Part shown: positions 1-8,157 of the stretch, piece after piece
How positions within the stretch are numbered: the first letter of the stretch is position 1
Layout: each line of letters begins with the position of its first letter
Origin: Candidatus Tumulicola sp.
Lineage (GTDB): Bacteria > Vulcanimicrobiota > Vulcanimicrobiia > Vulcanimicrobiales > Vulcanimicrobiaceae
Length of the DNA stretch: 64,000 nucleotides
Direction of reading: 5' to 3'
NCBI GenBank assembly: GCA_036490475.1
Contig: DASXDT010000006.1
Location: 1,054,001 to 1,118,000 of the forward strand
Position numbers and translations under genes: made by a program
Notes under the pieces: model-generated
Told to the model about the DNA's origin: nothing
What the model saw: the letters and a program-made list of their open reading frames with translations, nothing else
Databases searched by the model: none

Positions 1-576
1 GAGAAGTGCGGCGGGCATGAGCCACACGTGCAAGCCGAAGAATCGGTTGATAGTGGCGGTGCCGATGGTTCCCCCGCCCTGCGCGATGTTCTGCAGAATC
101 GGACCGGCGACCGGCGGCAGGCCGGCGATATTCAACGAGACTTGCGACGCGAAGTACGCGTCCATATCCCACGGCAGCAAATATCCGGTCAGACCCAAGA
201 CGAGCGTGACGAGTAGCAATAGTACGCCGACGATCCACTGCAGTTCGCGCGGCGACTTATATGCGCCCCAAATCAACACTTGCAGCAAGTGCAAAAACAC
301 GAGCGCGATCATTGCCGACGCACCCCAATAGTGCACCGAGATGATGAAGTGCGTGAACGGATTTAAATAAATTGCGCGCGTGGATTCCCACGCCGTCTCG
401 GCCGACGGAGCATAGAAGAACGTCAAGAAAATACCCGTGACGATCTGCACGATCATCGCGAACAGCGTCGCGCTGCCGAAAACGTACCAATAACTCGCGC
501 CGCCCGGAACGTCCTCGGTGAGGAATTCCTGCGTCATCGAGATAAAGCCGGTGCGTTTTTCGATCCAATTGAGCAT
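1..576 (-). CDS. qcrB: Cytochrome b (b6-type N-terminal half), cut by window edge
   Basis: Membrane diheme subunit of a quinol:cytochrome c (or plastocyanin-like acceptor) oxidoreductase. The visible 192 residues cover the first transmembrane helices. Helix B carries two histidines 14 residues apart, starting at HYWGA and ending in FLH, which matches a b-heme ligand pair. Just after it comes the conserved stretch beginning PRELQW and ending GYLLPWD. The first ligand of the helix D pair is in FFGLHVW; the partner lies beyond the edge. The ATG at 576 has CAGGAG 9 nt upstream. It lies 19 nt downstream of the Rieske gene on the same strand, the usual bc/b6f order. The C-terminus is missing only because the window ends, so whether this is a split b6 or a full-length b cannot be told. 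Confidence 0.93.
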   Translation of the reverse strand, partial: MLNWIEKRTGFISMTQEFLTEDVPGGASYWYVFGSATLFAMIVQIVTGIFLTFFYAPSAETAWESTRAIYLNPFTHFIISVHYWGASAMIALVFLHLLQVLIWGAYKSPRELQWIVGVLLLLVTLVLGLTGYLLPWDMDAYFASQVSLNIAGLPPVAGPILQNIAQGGGTIGTATINRFFGLHVWLMPAALL

Positions 577-595
577 CGGTATTAACTCCTGGCCG

Positions 596-1231
596 TTACG
601 CTTGGTACGAGATGATGACGCGATCGGGTACGTTCGGCTTGAACTGAATCCAGGTCACTTGGGCCGCCCCGCTCTGCTCGCGGAACGGCAGGGGGTCGAG
701 TCCGCGCGGTGCCGGTCCGGCTTCGTGCGTTCCATCGAAGTTGTACTGCGAACCGTGGCACGGGCACAGGAAGCGATTCGCTTCCGCGCTCCAGTTGAAG
801 CGGCATCCGAGGTGCGGGCAAATCGGGCTAAAGATAACGAAGCCGAGATTGACGGCCGGATAGTCGACGTTGCCGCCCTTCACTTGATAGATGTCCGGTC
901 GTGCCGCTTGAAACTTGGCGGCGTCGATCTTGATGCCCCACACGTATTCGTCGGCGGCCTGCTCCGGCAGATATCCGTCTTTGTATTTCAGGGTGAAGGT
1001 CATCTTGACGGGTTTCGATGTCGCGTCCGAGAGCTGGTCGATTTCCGACTTGGTCAGCCCCGACCAACTGCCTTTGTCGCCGCTTCCCACTGGGATCAGC
1101 GAACCGATCAGCGGTACGGCCAGCACCACGCCGATGATTCCGCTGATCGTCATGGTGGCGTTGGCCATGAACGTCCGCCGGGATATCTCGTCGCCGGTTT
1201 CTGGTTCTTCGTACGCGCGATGCATGGACAA
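596..1231 (-). CDS. qcrA: Rieske [2Fe-2S] protein of the bc complex
   Basis: Iron-sulfur subunit that takes electrons from quinol and passes them to cytochrome c1 or f. It has a Tat-type leader (SRRTF followed by a hydrophobic helix, about residues 15-45). Cluster-binding boxes are CPHLGC and CPCHGS about 20 residues apart, with the terminal GPAPRGLDPLP loop. The open frame extends to an ATG at 1270, but AGGAG at 1244-1240 lies 8 nt before a TTG at 1231-1229, so I choose that start (211 aa). The ATG at 1225 is the other option. It is followed at once by cytochrome b. The Tat dependence fits with tatA and tatC lying further upstream in the same cluster. Confidence 0.93.
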   Translation of the reverse strand: MSMHRAYEEPETGDEISRRTFMANATMTISGIIGVVLAVPLIGSLIPVGSGDKGSWSGLTKSEIDQLSDATSKPVKMTFTLKYKDGYLPEQAADEYVWGIKIDAAKFQAARPDIYQVKGGNVDYPAVNLGFVIFSPICPHLGCRFNWSAEANRFLCPCHGSQYNFDGTHEAGPAPRGLDPLPFREQSGAAQVTWIQFKPNVPDRVIISYQA

Positions 1232-1339
1232 ATCGAGTTCTCCTAATAGGCGTGACCGCTTCTGGGCCATCTTCCCGGCATTGTAAGCCCGCCCTCTAGA
1301 AGAAGCAAAGGACGAAACTCGGGAGCGAGGTGCGCCGGG

Positions 1340-2293
1340 CTAGACTTTGTAGCTATGCAGGCCCGAAATCCAGATGTTAACGCCTAAGTAGCAGAAGACG
1401 ATCGAGACAAAACCGAGCACGCTCACCCAGTTGGTGCGAACGCCGCGCCAGGCATGGCGCGTATGCAAATGCATGTACGCCAAATAGATGATCCACGAAA
1501 ACAGCGCGGCCGTTTCCTTCGGATCCCATTGCCAGTACGCGCCCCACGCCTCTTTGGCCCACATCGCGCCGGTGATGATGCCGATCGAAATGAGCGGCAA
1601 TCCGATCGCAACGGCGCGATAGACGACGACGTCGAGCTGCGGGAGCGTCGGAAGCGACATAAACCAGGTAGCGACCGTGCTGCCGTTGGCGGCGGCGGCT
1701 TCGAGCGCGGGCGTGTCGCGGCGCATCGATAGCGCGGGCGACGCACCGGCTGGAAAGGTCGTGCCGGTTGAGGTGGCCAGCGCCGGCGAAGGCCCGCGTT
1801 CGAACGCACGCTCGGCGTAAAACTTCACCAGGTAGATGCCGGAAAAGACGAATGCGACTAAAAACGCAGCATAGGATGACACGACGATCGGCACGTGGAT
1901 TTTTGCCCAATACGATTGCAGCGATGGTACCGCCGGCATCGTTCCCTCGTTCCACGTGACGCCGTAGGCCAGAAAAATTGCCGCCAGCGCAAGCACAAAT
2001 CCGCCGGCAAACCACAGCTTGTAGCGGATCGCGAAGCCGATAAAAATCGCGACGGCCATCGCAGCAAACAGCGAAAGCGAGCCGTAGAGGTTGAGCAGCG
2101 GCCAGACGCCGGTGGTTTCGAATCGGACCGCCAGCTGGGCGAACTGGGCGGCACAGCCCAATACCGCCAACGGGACGCCGAACAGTCGCAGCCACTCCTC
2201 GCGCGAAAAGAAATAGACCAGCAGCGCCAACGCCGCGAGCACGTACGAGCCGAGAGCCGTTACCATCAGCACTTCGTCGAGCGGCATTTTCAT
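1340..2293 (-). CDS. ccsA: Cytochrome c biogenesis protein CcsA/ResC
   Basis: Heme handling and ligation subunit of the system II cytochrome c synthase, acting with ResB in the membrane. The 317-residue protein is almost all hydrophobic helices. The heme-binding WWD signature appears as WGAYWQWDPKET near residue 250, and the family C-terminal signature GVNIWISGLHSY ends the protein. An Ala- and Ser-rich insert of about 50 residues (about 165-215) sits between two helices, where family members usually have a shorter loop. The ATG is 7 nt after the resB stop, so the two are almost certainly co-transcribed and made as a pair. About 70 bp separate it from the Rieske gene. Confidence 0.93.
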   Translation of the reverse strand: MKMPLDEVLMVTALGSYVLAALALLVYFFSREEWLRLFGVPLAVLGCAAQFAQLAVRFETTGVWPLLNLYGSLSLFAAMAVAIFIGFAIRYKLWFAGGFVLALAAIFLAYGVTWNEGTMPAVPSLQSYWAKIHVPIVVSSYAAFLVAFVFSGIYLVKFYAERAFERGPSPALATSTGTTFPAGASPALSMRRDTPALEAAAANGSTVATWFMSLPTLPQLDVVVYRAVAIGLPLISIGIITGAMWAKEAWGAYWQWDPKETAALFSWIIYLAYMHLHTRHAWRGVRTNWVSVLGFVSIVFCYLGVNIWISGLHSYKV

Positions 2294-2300
2294 ATCAGCA

Positions 2301-3665
2301 TCATCCTGGGTTCAACGCTAGCACGAGTTTCTGAAACTCTTGTTCGAAAACGTCGTACCCCTTGACCGTTGTCGCCGCGACGCCGACGCGCGACCTCTGC
2401 GGGCCGTCCGGATCGACCCGGACGAATAAGCGCGCGGGCAGCACGTAGAACGAAACGATGAGGCCGATGAGCAGCACGATCGCGCCGATGCCGACCAGCG
2501 GTACGCCCGGGTCGTACCGATATTGAAAGCCACTGTAGAGCGTGTAGCGCTGCGGCGTCACGCGCCAGCCGCCGCCGATATCGATCCACGTGCGCAGCGG
2601 AACCGCGGCTTCACCGACGGGTTGGCCGTCGATCACGGCTTGCAGAATCGCCGCCGGATTGTTGACGCGCGGGTCGGCGGCGGGTAATCCGGTACGGCGG
2701 TCGACCGTCGGCACGAAGCGTTCGTAGATCAGCGTCCGGCCATCGGGGAATTGGATCGAGTCACCCTCCAGCAAGGTCCGGCTGGAGCGATCGACGTCCG
2801 GACGACCGTTGTGCGTTATGTTGAAGCGCACGCCGAAGCCGTAACTCGCTTGGTAATACAGCGTCTTGTCGATGTCGACCGGATGGTTGACGCGAACCGT
2901 CAGCGCTTGCGACCGGCCGTCGTTGCCGACTGCGGTTACGTGCGAAACGTAATCGACCGGCTGATACACCATTCCGCTCTTGGTTAGAATTGGTTGGATT
3001 TTGTAAGCGAAGTCGTCGAGCCGCAGCACCGCGCCCGTCTGCGGAATGCGTACCGACTGCCCGGTTAGCACTGCGGTTTCGCCGGAAAATCCACGAGCCC
3101 AATAGAGCGTCGTGCCGGCCGCGATGATCACGAACCCTAGATGCGCGATCAACACGCCGCGACGCGCCCAATTGTTTTTGTCCGCGAACGTCCACTCGAC
3201 GCCGCCGAAGGCTTTCTCTCGAATCGTCCAGCCCCGTTTGCGCAGCGTCGCAGCGACGCGGTCGCGTACCGCGGCTTCGTCGCCATCGGCATCGAAGGTC
3301 GCATGCAATGGAATCTTCTCGACTGCGACCGGATGCAACCGCGGTAACCGAGCCGGAATGACGCGTTTGAACGTGCACACGGTGAGCGAGATCAAGATCA
3401 GTGCGACGATGCCCACGTACCACGCCGAATGGTAGATGTTATCGAAGCCGAGGCGCACGATGGCGCGCGCCAATGGCGCGTCGTACGATGCAACGTAGGT
3501 CGAAAAATCTTTGTCCTGATCGACGACGACGCCGATCAGCGTCAGCAGTCCCCATACCAAGAATAAGCTAACGGCGAACAGCACGTTGCCGAACGTGTTG
3601 ACGAAATCGGAATACGCGCGAACGAATCCCGCGCGCTCGAGTGCGGCTACTCCCCCTTGCGCCAC
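2301..3665 (-). CDS. resB: Cytochrome c biogenesis protein ResB/Ccs1
   Basis: Partner of CcsA in system II cytochrome c maturation; it is thought to keep apocytochrome reduced and to help deliver heme. The 454-residue protein shows the family plan: two N-terminal membrane helices, a third around residue 175 (WARRGVLIAHLGFVII), a large extracytoplasmic domain, and a last helix near residue 400. The C-terminal cytoplasmic tail follows. The GTG start at 3665 overlaps the end of tatC by 19 nt, which suggests coupling. No clear Shine-Dalgarno supports this exact start, and a slightly later one is possible. Confidence 0.9.
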   Translation of the reverse strand: MAQGGVAALERAGFVRAYSDFVNTFGNVLFAVSLFLVWGLLTLIGVVVDQDKDFSTYVASYDAPLARAIVRLGFDNIYHSAWYVGIVALILISLTVCTFKRVIPARLPRLHPVAVEKIPLHATFDADGDEAAVRDRVAATLRKRGWTIREKAFGGVEWTFADKNNWARRGVLIAHLGFVIIAAGTTLYWARGFSGETAVLTGQSVRIPQTGAVLRLDDFAYKIQPILTKSGMVYQPVDYVSHVTAVGNDGRSQALTVRVNHPVDIDKTLYYQASYGFGVRFNITHNGRPDVDRSSRTLLEGDSIQFPDGRTLIYERFVPTVDRRTGLPAADPRVNNPAAILQAVIDGQPVGEAAVPLRTWIDIGGGWRVTPQRYTLYSGFQYRYDPGVPLVGIGAIVLLIGLIVSFYVLPARLFVRVDPDGPQRSRVGVAATTVKGYDVFEQEFQKLVLALNPG

Positions 3666-4411
3666 GTGCGCCCGAGAAGCAGAATGATCCAGATCGATAT
3701 CTCGTACAGCACGTACATCGGCACGGCCAGCATCGCCATGGTCAACGGATTACCGTCGGGCGCTGCGACTCCGCCCGCAACGAAGAAACCAAACAATGCG
3801 TGACGGCGGTAACGTTTGAGCGCGGGCGCATCGACGATTCCAAGACGGGCGAGACCGACGAGAATGATCGGCGTTTGGAATACGATCGCGAACAGCGCGA
3901 GCAGAATGATGACGAAATTGAGCGTGGTCGTGATGCCGAAGGTCGGAGTCGCCACCTCGCTGGTGATGTTCAGAAGTGCCGCTACGACGCGCGGGATGAC
4001 GACGAAGTGCGCGAACGCCAGTCCGGTCAACGCCAACAGAAACGATGGTATGACGAATGCGTAGACCATTCGCCGGGTGCGCGGCGCGATCGCCGGAACC
4101 ACGAACAGCCACAACTGCTGTATCAATACCGGCAATCCGAACACCACACCGCCGACGATCGACAGCTTGAACTCGGTGAAAATCACGTCCGCCGGCCCGA
4201 ATGCGTGCAGCGCGATGCCGTGAAAATATTCGTTCATCATCCATTTGATGATGAACTGCGACGGCCAAAAGAGCAGAACTGCAATCCCGCCGACGGTCGC
4301 CAGCGAGATCAAAATACGGCGACGGAGCTCCCTCAGGTGCTCCGTAAACGGCATCTCCTTTTGGTCCCACGGATCCTCAGAGGGCGCGGGAGATTGCCGC
4401 TGCAGCAGCAT
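3647..4411 (-). CDS. tatC: Sec-independent translocase TatC
   Basis: Core twin-arginine signal receptor of the Tat pathway. It is 254 residues with six predicted membrane helices. The conserved N-terminal cytoplasmic motif is present as FTEHLRELRRRI (about residues 20-31). A negatively charged face and the family FxxGxxFxxPxx-type helix (VVFGLPVLIQQLW) follow. The ATG has AGGA 8 nt upstream and lies 10 nt after tatA. It overlaps resB at its 3' end. Its place in a cluster with the Rieske gene, a typical Tat substrate, makes biological sense. Confidence 0.95.
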   Translation of the reverse strand: MLLQRQSPAPSEDPWDQKEMPFTEHLRELRRRILISLATVGGIAVLLFWPSQFIIKWMMNEYFHGIALHAFGPADVIFTEFKLSIVGGVVFGLPVLIQQLWLFVVPAIAPRTRRMVYAFVIPSFLLALTGLAFAHFVVIPRVVAALLNITSEVATPTFGITTTLNFVIILLALFAIVFQTPIILVGLARLGIVDAPALKRYRRHALFGFFVAGGVAAPDGNPLTMAMLAVPMYVLYEISIWIILLLGRTWRKGE

Positions 4412-4421
4412 CGACGAATTC

Positions 4422-4724
4422 CTAGGAGCTCAGCGTTCCCTTACCGGGTGTCGGCGGCGGGACGGCTTCGCCGGTCATCGAGCCTGCCTCGACGTTGTTC
4501 ATGATGTCGGAATGTTGTTCTGCCACACGGCGGCGCGCTTCTTCTCGGGCGCGCGTCGTCGCCTCGTCGGCCTCCATTTGACCCATCACAAACTCTTTTT
4601 TTGCTTGTCCGGCGCTACGCGCCAGTTTCGGCAGCTTGTCCGCGCCGAAGAGCAAAGCGCCGACGACCAAGATGCCGATGATGATCGGTGCGTCGATAAA
4701 GGCTAGTTGGACGTGCATGCTCAT
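4422..4724 (-). CDS. tatA: Tat pore-forming protein TatA/TatB
   Basis: Small Tat component of 100 residues. It has a single N-terminal membrane helix (about residues 12-28), then the hinge and amphipathic helix with the family motif GADKLPKLARSAG, then a charged Ala/Glu/Arg-rich tail. An AAGGGAG ribosome site lies 6 nt before the ATG. Only one such gene is seen here, so this may be a minimal TatA-TatC system, or a separate tatB may lie elsewhere. It lies 11 nt downstream of the polyprenyl synthase and 10 nt before tatC. Confidence 0.92.
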   Translation of the reverse strand: MSMHVQLAFIDAPIIIGILVVGALLFGADKLPKLARSAGQAKKEFVMGQMEADEATTRAREEARRRVAEQHSDIMNNVEAGSMTGEAVPPPTPGKGTLSS

Positions 4725-4735
4725 GAGGTTCTCCC

Positions 4736-5728
4736 TTATCCATTCGATTCGCCGGGTGCGCCGGACAGCGCATCGGCAAGTTTCGACAGTTCGTGTTTCG
4801 CCGGGCTCGCTGCAATCGGCTCCAGCGCGGCCCGGGCTTTCTCTACGTACCCGGCGATTCGGCGGCGCGTCGCGTCGATGCCGAATTCTCTAATGCCGGC
4901 TACGATCGCCGGAATCGCGTCCGGGCTGTCCCCCTCGTAGAAACGCCGCACTACGGCTCGAAAGTCGCCGCCGCTACGCGCCAGCGCGTCAATTAATGGA
5001 ATCGTTACCTTTCGTTCGGCTAGGTCGTTTCCGACCGGCTTGCCCAGCGAGCGTTCGTCGGCGGTCATATCCAGAACGTCGTCACGCATCTGAAACGCGA
5101 TGCCGAGATATTCGCCGAAGGCGTGTAGCGCCGTCGTTTGTTCGTCGGACGCTCCAACGGTCACCGCGCCGCACTGTGCCGACGCCGCGAACAGCGAGGC
5201 CGTTTTCTTGCGAGCGATTTCGACGTACTCGTTGGATGTGAGACTGAGATTGCCGAGCGCCTGTAGCTGTAACACTTCGCCGTCGCAAATATCCGCCAGC
5301 GTGGCCGACAGTACGTGCGGGATCGGGTGCGGATAACCGGCCGTGACGTTCTTGAAAATCCAGGCGAACAGATAATCGCCGGCGAGTACGCTCACGCGAT
5401 TGCCGTAATCGACCGCGGTGGCGTTGACGCCGCGACGGGTGCTCGCGTTGTCGACCACATCGTCGTGTACTAACGTGGCGACGTGGATCAGCTCCATGTA
5501 CGCCGCTAACGAAAGATGTTCGGCCGGACGTCCGCCGCAGGCAGCCGCCGCGAGCAGCGTGATCCGCGGGCGGATGCGTTTTCCGCCGGCCGCCAGCATG
5601 CGTTTGACGGCTTCGGTAACGATGGCGTTGTCGGTCGAGAATCGCGAGGCGAAGAAATGCTCGACCAGGCCGCGCAGATCGTCGTTGTCGTTGGCGTCGA
5701 GCGCCGGAGAAAAGAGGGCGTCGCTCAC
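4736..5728 (-). CDS. Trans-polyprenyl diphosphate synthase (quinone side chain)
   Basis: Makes the all-trans prenyl chain of the respiratory quinone by adding isopentenyl diphosphate units. The 330-residue protein has the first Asp-rich motif in LVHDDVVDNASTRRG (about residue 90) and the second in FQMRDDVLDM (about 215). The KRIRP motif for allylic substrate binding is near residue 52. It overlaps the quinone methyltransferase by 4 nt (ATGA). Family rules suggest a long product (heptaprenyl to octaprenyl), but chain length cannot be read safely, so no symbol is given (hepT- or ispB-like). Context with the methyltransferase and the bc complex supports the quinone role. Confidence 0.9.
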   Translation of the reverse strand: MSDALFSPALDANDNDDLRGLVEHFFASRFSTDNAIVTEAVKRMLAAGGKRIRPRITLLAAAACGGRPAEHLSLAAYMELIHVATLVHDDVVDNASTRRGVNATAVDYGNRVSVLAGDYLFAWIFKNVTAGYPHPIPHVLSATLADICDGEVLQLQALGNLSLTSNEYVEIARKKTASLFAASAQCGAVTVGASDEQTTALHAFGEYLGIAFQMRDDVLDMTADERSLGKPVGNDLAERKVTIPLIDALARSGGDFRAVVRRFYEGDSPDAIPAIVAGIREFGIDATRRRIAGYVEKARAALEPIAASPAKHELSKLADALSGAPGESNG

Positions 5729-6447
5729 GGTTTGATTCCGTGGTGGATCGCGATCGTACCACCCATCAACGGAACGAAGCCTGCGCTCGCGAACCCGGCG
5801 GCCGCGAAGCGGTCGCGTAACTGCCTTGCATTCGGATGATGCGTCAAGGAGTTCGGCAGATAGGCGTACGCTTGGCGCGAGCCGCCCACCAGACCGCCGA
5901 CGATCGGAACGATGCCGTAGAAGTACGCGTCGAACGCACGCTTCATAAGAGGATTGGGCGCTTTACTCACGTCGAGATTCACGAATCGCGCGCCGGGCCG
6001 CAGCACGCGCAGTACCTCGTGTAGCACGCGATCCACGTCCTCGACGTTGCGCAGGCTGAACCCCATGGTGGCCCCGTCGACCGACGCATCCTCGAACGGC
6101 AGCGCCATGACGTCGCCTTCGATGAATACGGCGTTCGAGCGAACCGTCGCCGCGCGCTCCCGGGCCCGGTCTAACATCGGCTCGCAAAAATCTACGCCCG
6201 TTACCGCCAGCGTGGCGTCGTGCTTCAATAAATTGAAGACGAGGTCGCCGGTGCCGCAGCACAAGTCGGCGATGCGATCGTGCGGCCGCGGGGCGAGTAC
6301 GGCAATGGCACGCCGGCGCCAGCGCTCGTCGAGTCCGGCGGTCAGCACTCGGTTCGTGGTGTCATAGCGGGGAGCAATACGGGCAAACATCGCTCGTACG
6401 AATGCTCCCTTGTCGCCGTTTGCGCGCTCGATCTGGCTCGAAGTCAT
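5725..6447 (-). CDS. menG: Demethylmenaquinone/ubiquinone methyltransferase (MenG/UbiE)
   Basis: SAM-dependent C-methyltransferase that completes the quinone ring. The 240-residue protein begins with the family signature FARIAPRYDTTNRVL (about residues 20-34), then the SAM motif DLCCGTGDL, and the post-motif GFSLRNVEDVDRVL. The C-terminal region with RQAYAYLPNSL is typical of the UbiE/COQ5 family. GGAG lies 4 nt before the ATG. It is the first gene of the minus-strand respiratory cluster and overlaps the prenyl synthase as ATGA. Menaquinone versus ubiquinone use cannot be decided from this sequence. Confidence 0.93.
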   Translation of the reverse strand: MTSSQIERANGDKGAFVRAMFARIAPRYDTTNRVLTAGLDERWRRRAIAVLAPRPHDRIADLCCGTGDLVFNLLKHDATLAVTGVDFCEPMLDRARERAATVRSNAVFIEGDVMALPFEDASVDGATMGFSLRNVEDVDRVLHEVLRVLRPGARFVNLDVSKAPNPLMKRAFDAYFYGIVPIVGGLVGGSRQAYAYLPNSLTHHPNARQLRDRFAAAGFASAGFVPLMGGTIAIHHGIKP

Positions 6448-6526
6448 GGGTCTCCGGCTGCTTTCCGGCGGGCGAGGCCCTCTCCTGGGCTAGCGGTGCC
6501 GCGGCAAGGTGGGATCGAGGTTCGTC

Positions 6527-7402
6527 ATGGTGCGACTAAGTTCGGGCTCGGCCGCCCTCGCGTCGGTCGGCAAGGGCCGCGATATCGCGATGATCGCCTA
6601 CACATTGCGGTCGCGGCCCTTGCTGCATGCGCTCGAAGACGCCGCCCGGCGAGGTGCGCGGGTTGCGGTACGCCTCGAAGGCGCACCCTATGGGGATCCC
6701 GACGGTTCGTTCGCTACCTATAACCATCGCCTAGCGATCGAGCTGCGCCGTAGCGGGGCGTCGGTTCGTTTAAATCAGCCGGCGGCCGGCGACGCCCCGC
6801 TGCACGCCAAAGCGCTGGCGGTCGACGGCGAGTTGTTTCTCGACGACCGGAACTGGGCGCGCGATGACGTGATCGTACGCGACGACGATGCGGCCGACTC
6901 GGCAGCTGTCCGAAACGCGGCGGCCGGCCGGGTGCCCTCGGACCGGACGGGATTCGCGCTGCACAAACGGCCGGCGCTGCAGTTGGAGGCTCGCATGTTG
7001 GAACGCGCTCGAGCCGGCGATCGCGTGAGGGTCGAAACGGAAACGTTCGGTAGTTCGAACGCCGTTTGCCGCGCGCTGGACGATCTCGGCAAACGCGGCC
7101 TGCATCCGCAGTTGCTCGTGGAACGCCGGCCGCTGGCTTCGAACGCCCGCGAGCGCGCGACGCTACAGCGCCTCACAAAGGACGGCGTCGAAGTGCGCAC
7201 CACCACCGATACCGAGAAGTTTGCGATGTGCGGACGTGAAGCGTGGATCGGATCGGCCAACGCGTCGCCGGCCTTCGGAACGCCGGACGAGATCGACTGG
7301 GGTACATGCACCCGGAACGGCGCGATTGTGAGCGCGGTGGCCGAGCGACTCGAAACGCGCTGGCTCGATGCCCGTGCCCTGGAGCCGTCCGGCGCGCGTT
7401 AA
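6527..7402 (+). CDS. Phospholipase D-like protein with degenerate second HKD site
   Basis: Likely two-domain PLD-fold protein of 291 residues. The first half carries a complete HxKx4D site in HAKALAVDGELFL, near residue 90. The matching place in the second half reads TEKFAMCGREAWIGSAN: the lysine and the Gly-Ser-x-Asn tail are kept, but the histidine is replaced, so two-site catalysis is doubtful. No signal peptide is seen. A GTG at 6509 extends the frame, but GAGG lies 6 nt before the ATG at 6527, so I use that. It starts divergently from menG, and its TAA shares the TTAA of the tatD stop (4-bp tail overlap). Substrate unknown: lipid, nucleic acid or none. Confidence 0.75.
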   Translation: MVRLSSGSAALASVGKGRDIAMIAYTLRSRPLLHALEDAARRGARVAVRLEGAPYGDPDGSFATYNHRLAIELRRSGASVRLNQPAAGDAPLHAKALAVDGELFLDDRNWARDDVIVRDDDAADSAAVRNAAAGRVPSDRTGFALHKRPALQLEARMLERARAGDRVRVETETFGSSNAVCRALDDLGKRGLHPQLLVERRPLASNARERATLQRLTKDGVEVRTTTDTEKFAMCGREAWIGSANASPAFGTPDEIDWGTCTRNGAIVSAVAERLETRWLDARALEPSGAR

Positions 7403-8157
7403 ATGGAAAACAACGCAGCGGCGTTGCGGCCGGTAATCTCCTCGACCTCGGCGATATCGATGCCGAAGAGTTCCGACAGCGTGCGCGCGACGTACGGCAC
7501 GAACGCCGGTTCGTTACGTTTTCCGCGCATCGGCACCGGTGCCAGATACGGTGCATCGGTCTCGAGCACGACCGCGTCGAGTCCGACGCGTACCACTGCA
7601 TCCCGCAACGGCTGCGCGTTCTTAAACGTCAAGACGCCCCCGATTCCGAGTTTTACATCGAACTCGCGCACCAGCATTTCGGCCTGCTCGGCATCGCCCG
7701 TGAAACAATGCACGACGCCGCGAAGACCCGGAAATTCATCGCGTAGCACGCCGAGAAAATCGTCGAACGCGTCGCGTTGATGAAAGATGAGCGGCAGTTT
7801 CCGCTCGCGCGCGAGCCCGATCTGCTCGCGCAGCACGCGAATCTGATCCTCGCGCGGACTGTGGTTGTAATAGTAATCGAGTCCGGTTTCGCCGATGGCG
7901 ACGACGCGTTCGTCACGCGCGAACTCGTTCAAGGTTTGCAAATAGTCGGCTGCTACATCCTCGGCTTCGTGCGGATGCACGCCGGCGCTGGCGAAAAGAT
8001 CGTACTCACGCGCGGTTGCGAGCGCGCGCCGGCTGTCTTCGACATCGCAACCTACCGTGATCATGCGGTCGACGCCGAGTTCTCTCGCGTGCGCGATTGC
8101 AACCGCGCGATCGTCGTCGAAGCGCTTGTCGTGCAGATGACAATGCGTGTCGATCAT
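7399..8157 (-). CDS. tatD: TatD family metal-dependent deoxyribonuclease
   Basis: Cytoplasmic TIM-barrel hydrolase of the TatD/YcfH family, with 3'-5' DNA exonuclease or repair roles in known members. It is 252 residues. The metal site starts at MIDTHCHLHDKRF; further ligands are seen in IGETGLDYYYNH, FHQRDAFDDF, VVHCFTGD and VLETDAPYLAP. The frame is open 71 codons further upstream inside metG, but the ATG at 8157 overlaps the metG stop as ATGA and starts exactly at the family N-terminus. Despite its name it is not part of Tat export. It lies in the rsmI-metG-tatD order common to many bacteria. Confidence 0.95.
   Translation of the reverse strand: MIDTHCHLHDKRFDDDRAVAIAHARELGVDRMITVGCDVEDSRRALATAREYDLFASAGVHPHEAEDVAADYLQTLNEFARDERVVAIGETGLDYYYNHSPREDQIRVLREQIGLARERKLPLIFHQRDAFDDFLGVLRDEFPGLRGVVHCFTGDAEQAEMLVREFDVKLGIGGVLTFKNAQPLRDAVVRVGLDAVVLETDAPYLAPVPMRGKRNEPAFVPYVARTLSELFGIDIAEVEEITGRNAAALFSI

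Noticed and set aside
257-568. 103-codon minus-strand ORF in the first 600 bp
   Set aside because: It is a shifted-frame shadow; another frame of the same strand encodes an unbroken cytochrome b with heme ligands.
518-1246. 242-codon plus-strand ORF over the Rieske gene
   Set aside because: It is Arg-rich and lacks family features; the minus strand gives a full Rieske protein with both Cys-His boxes.
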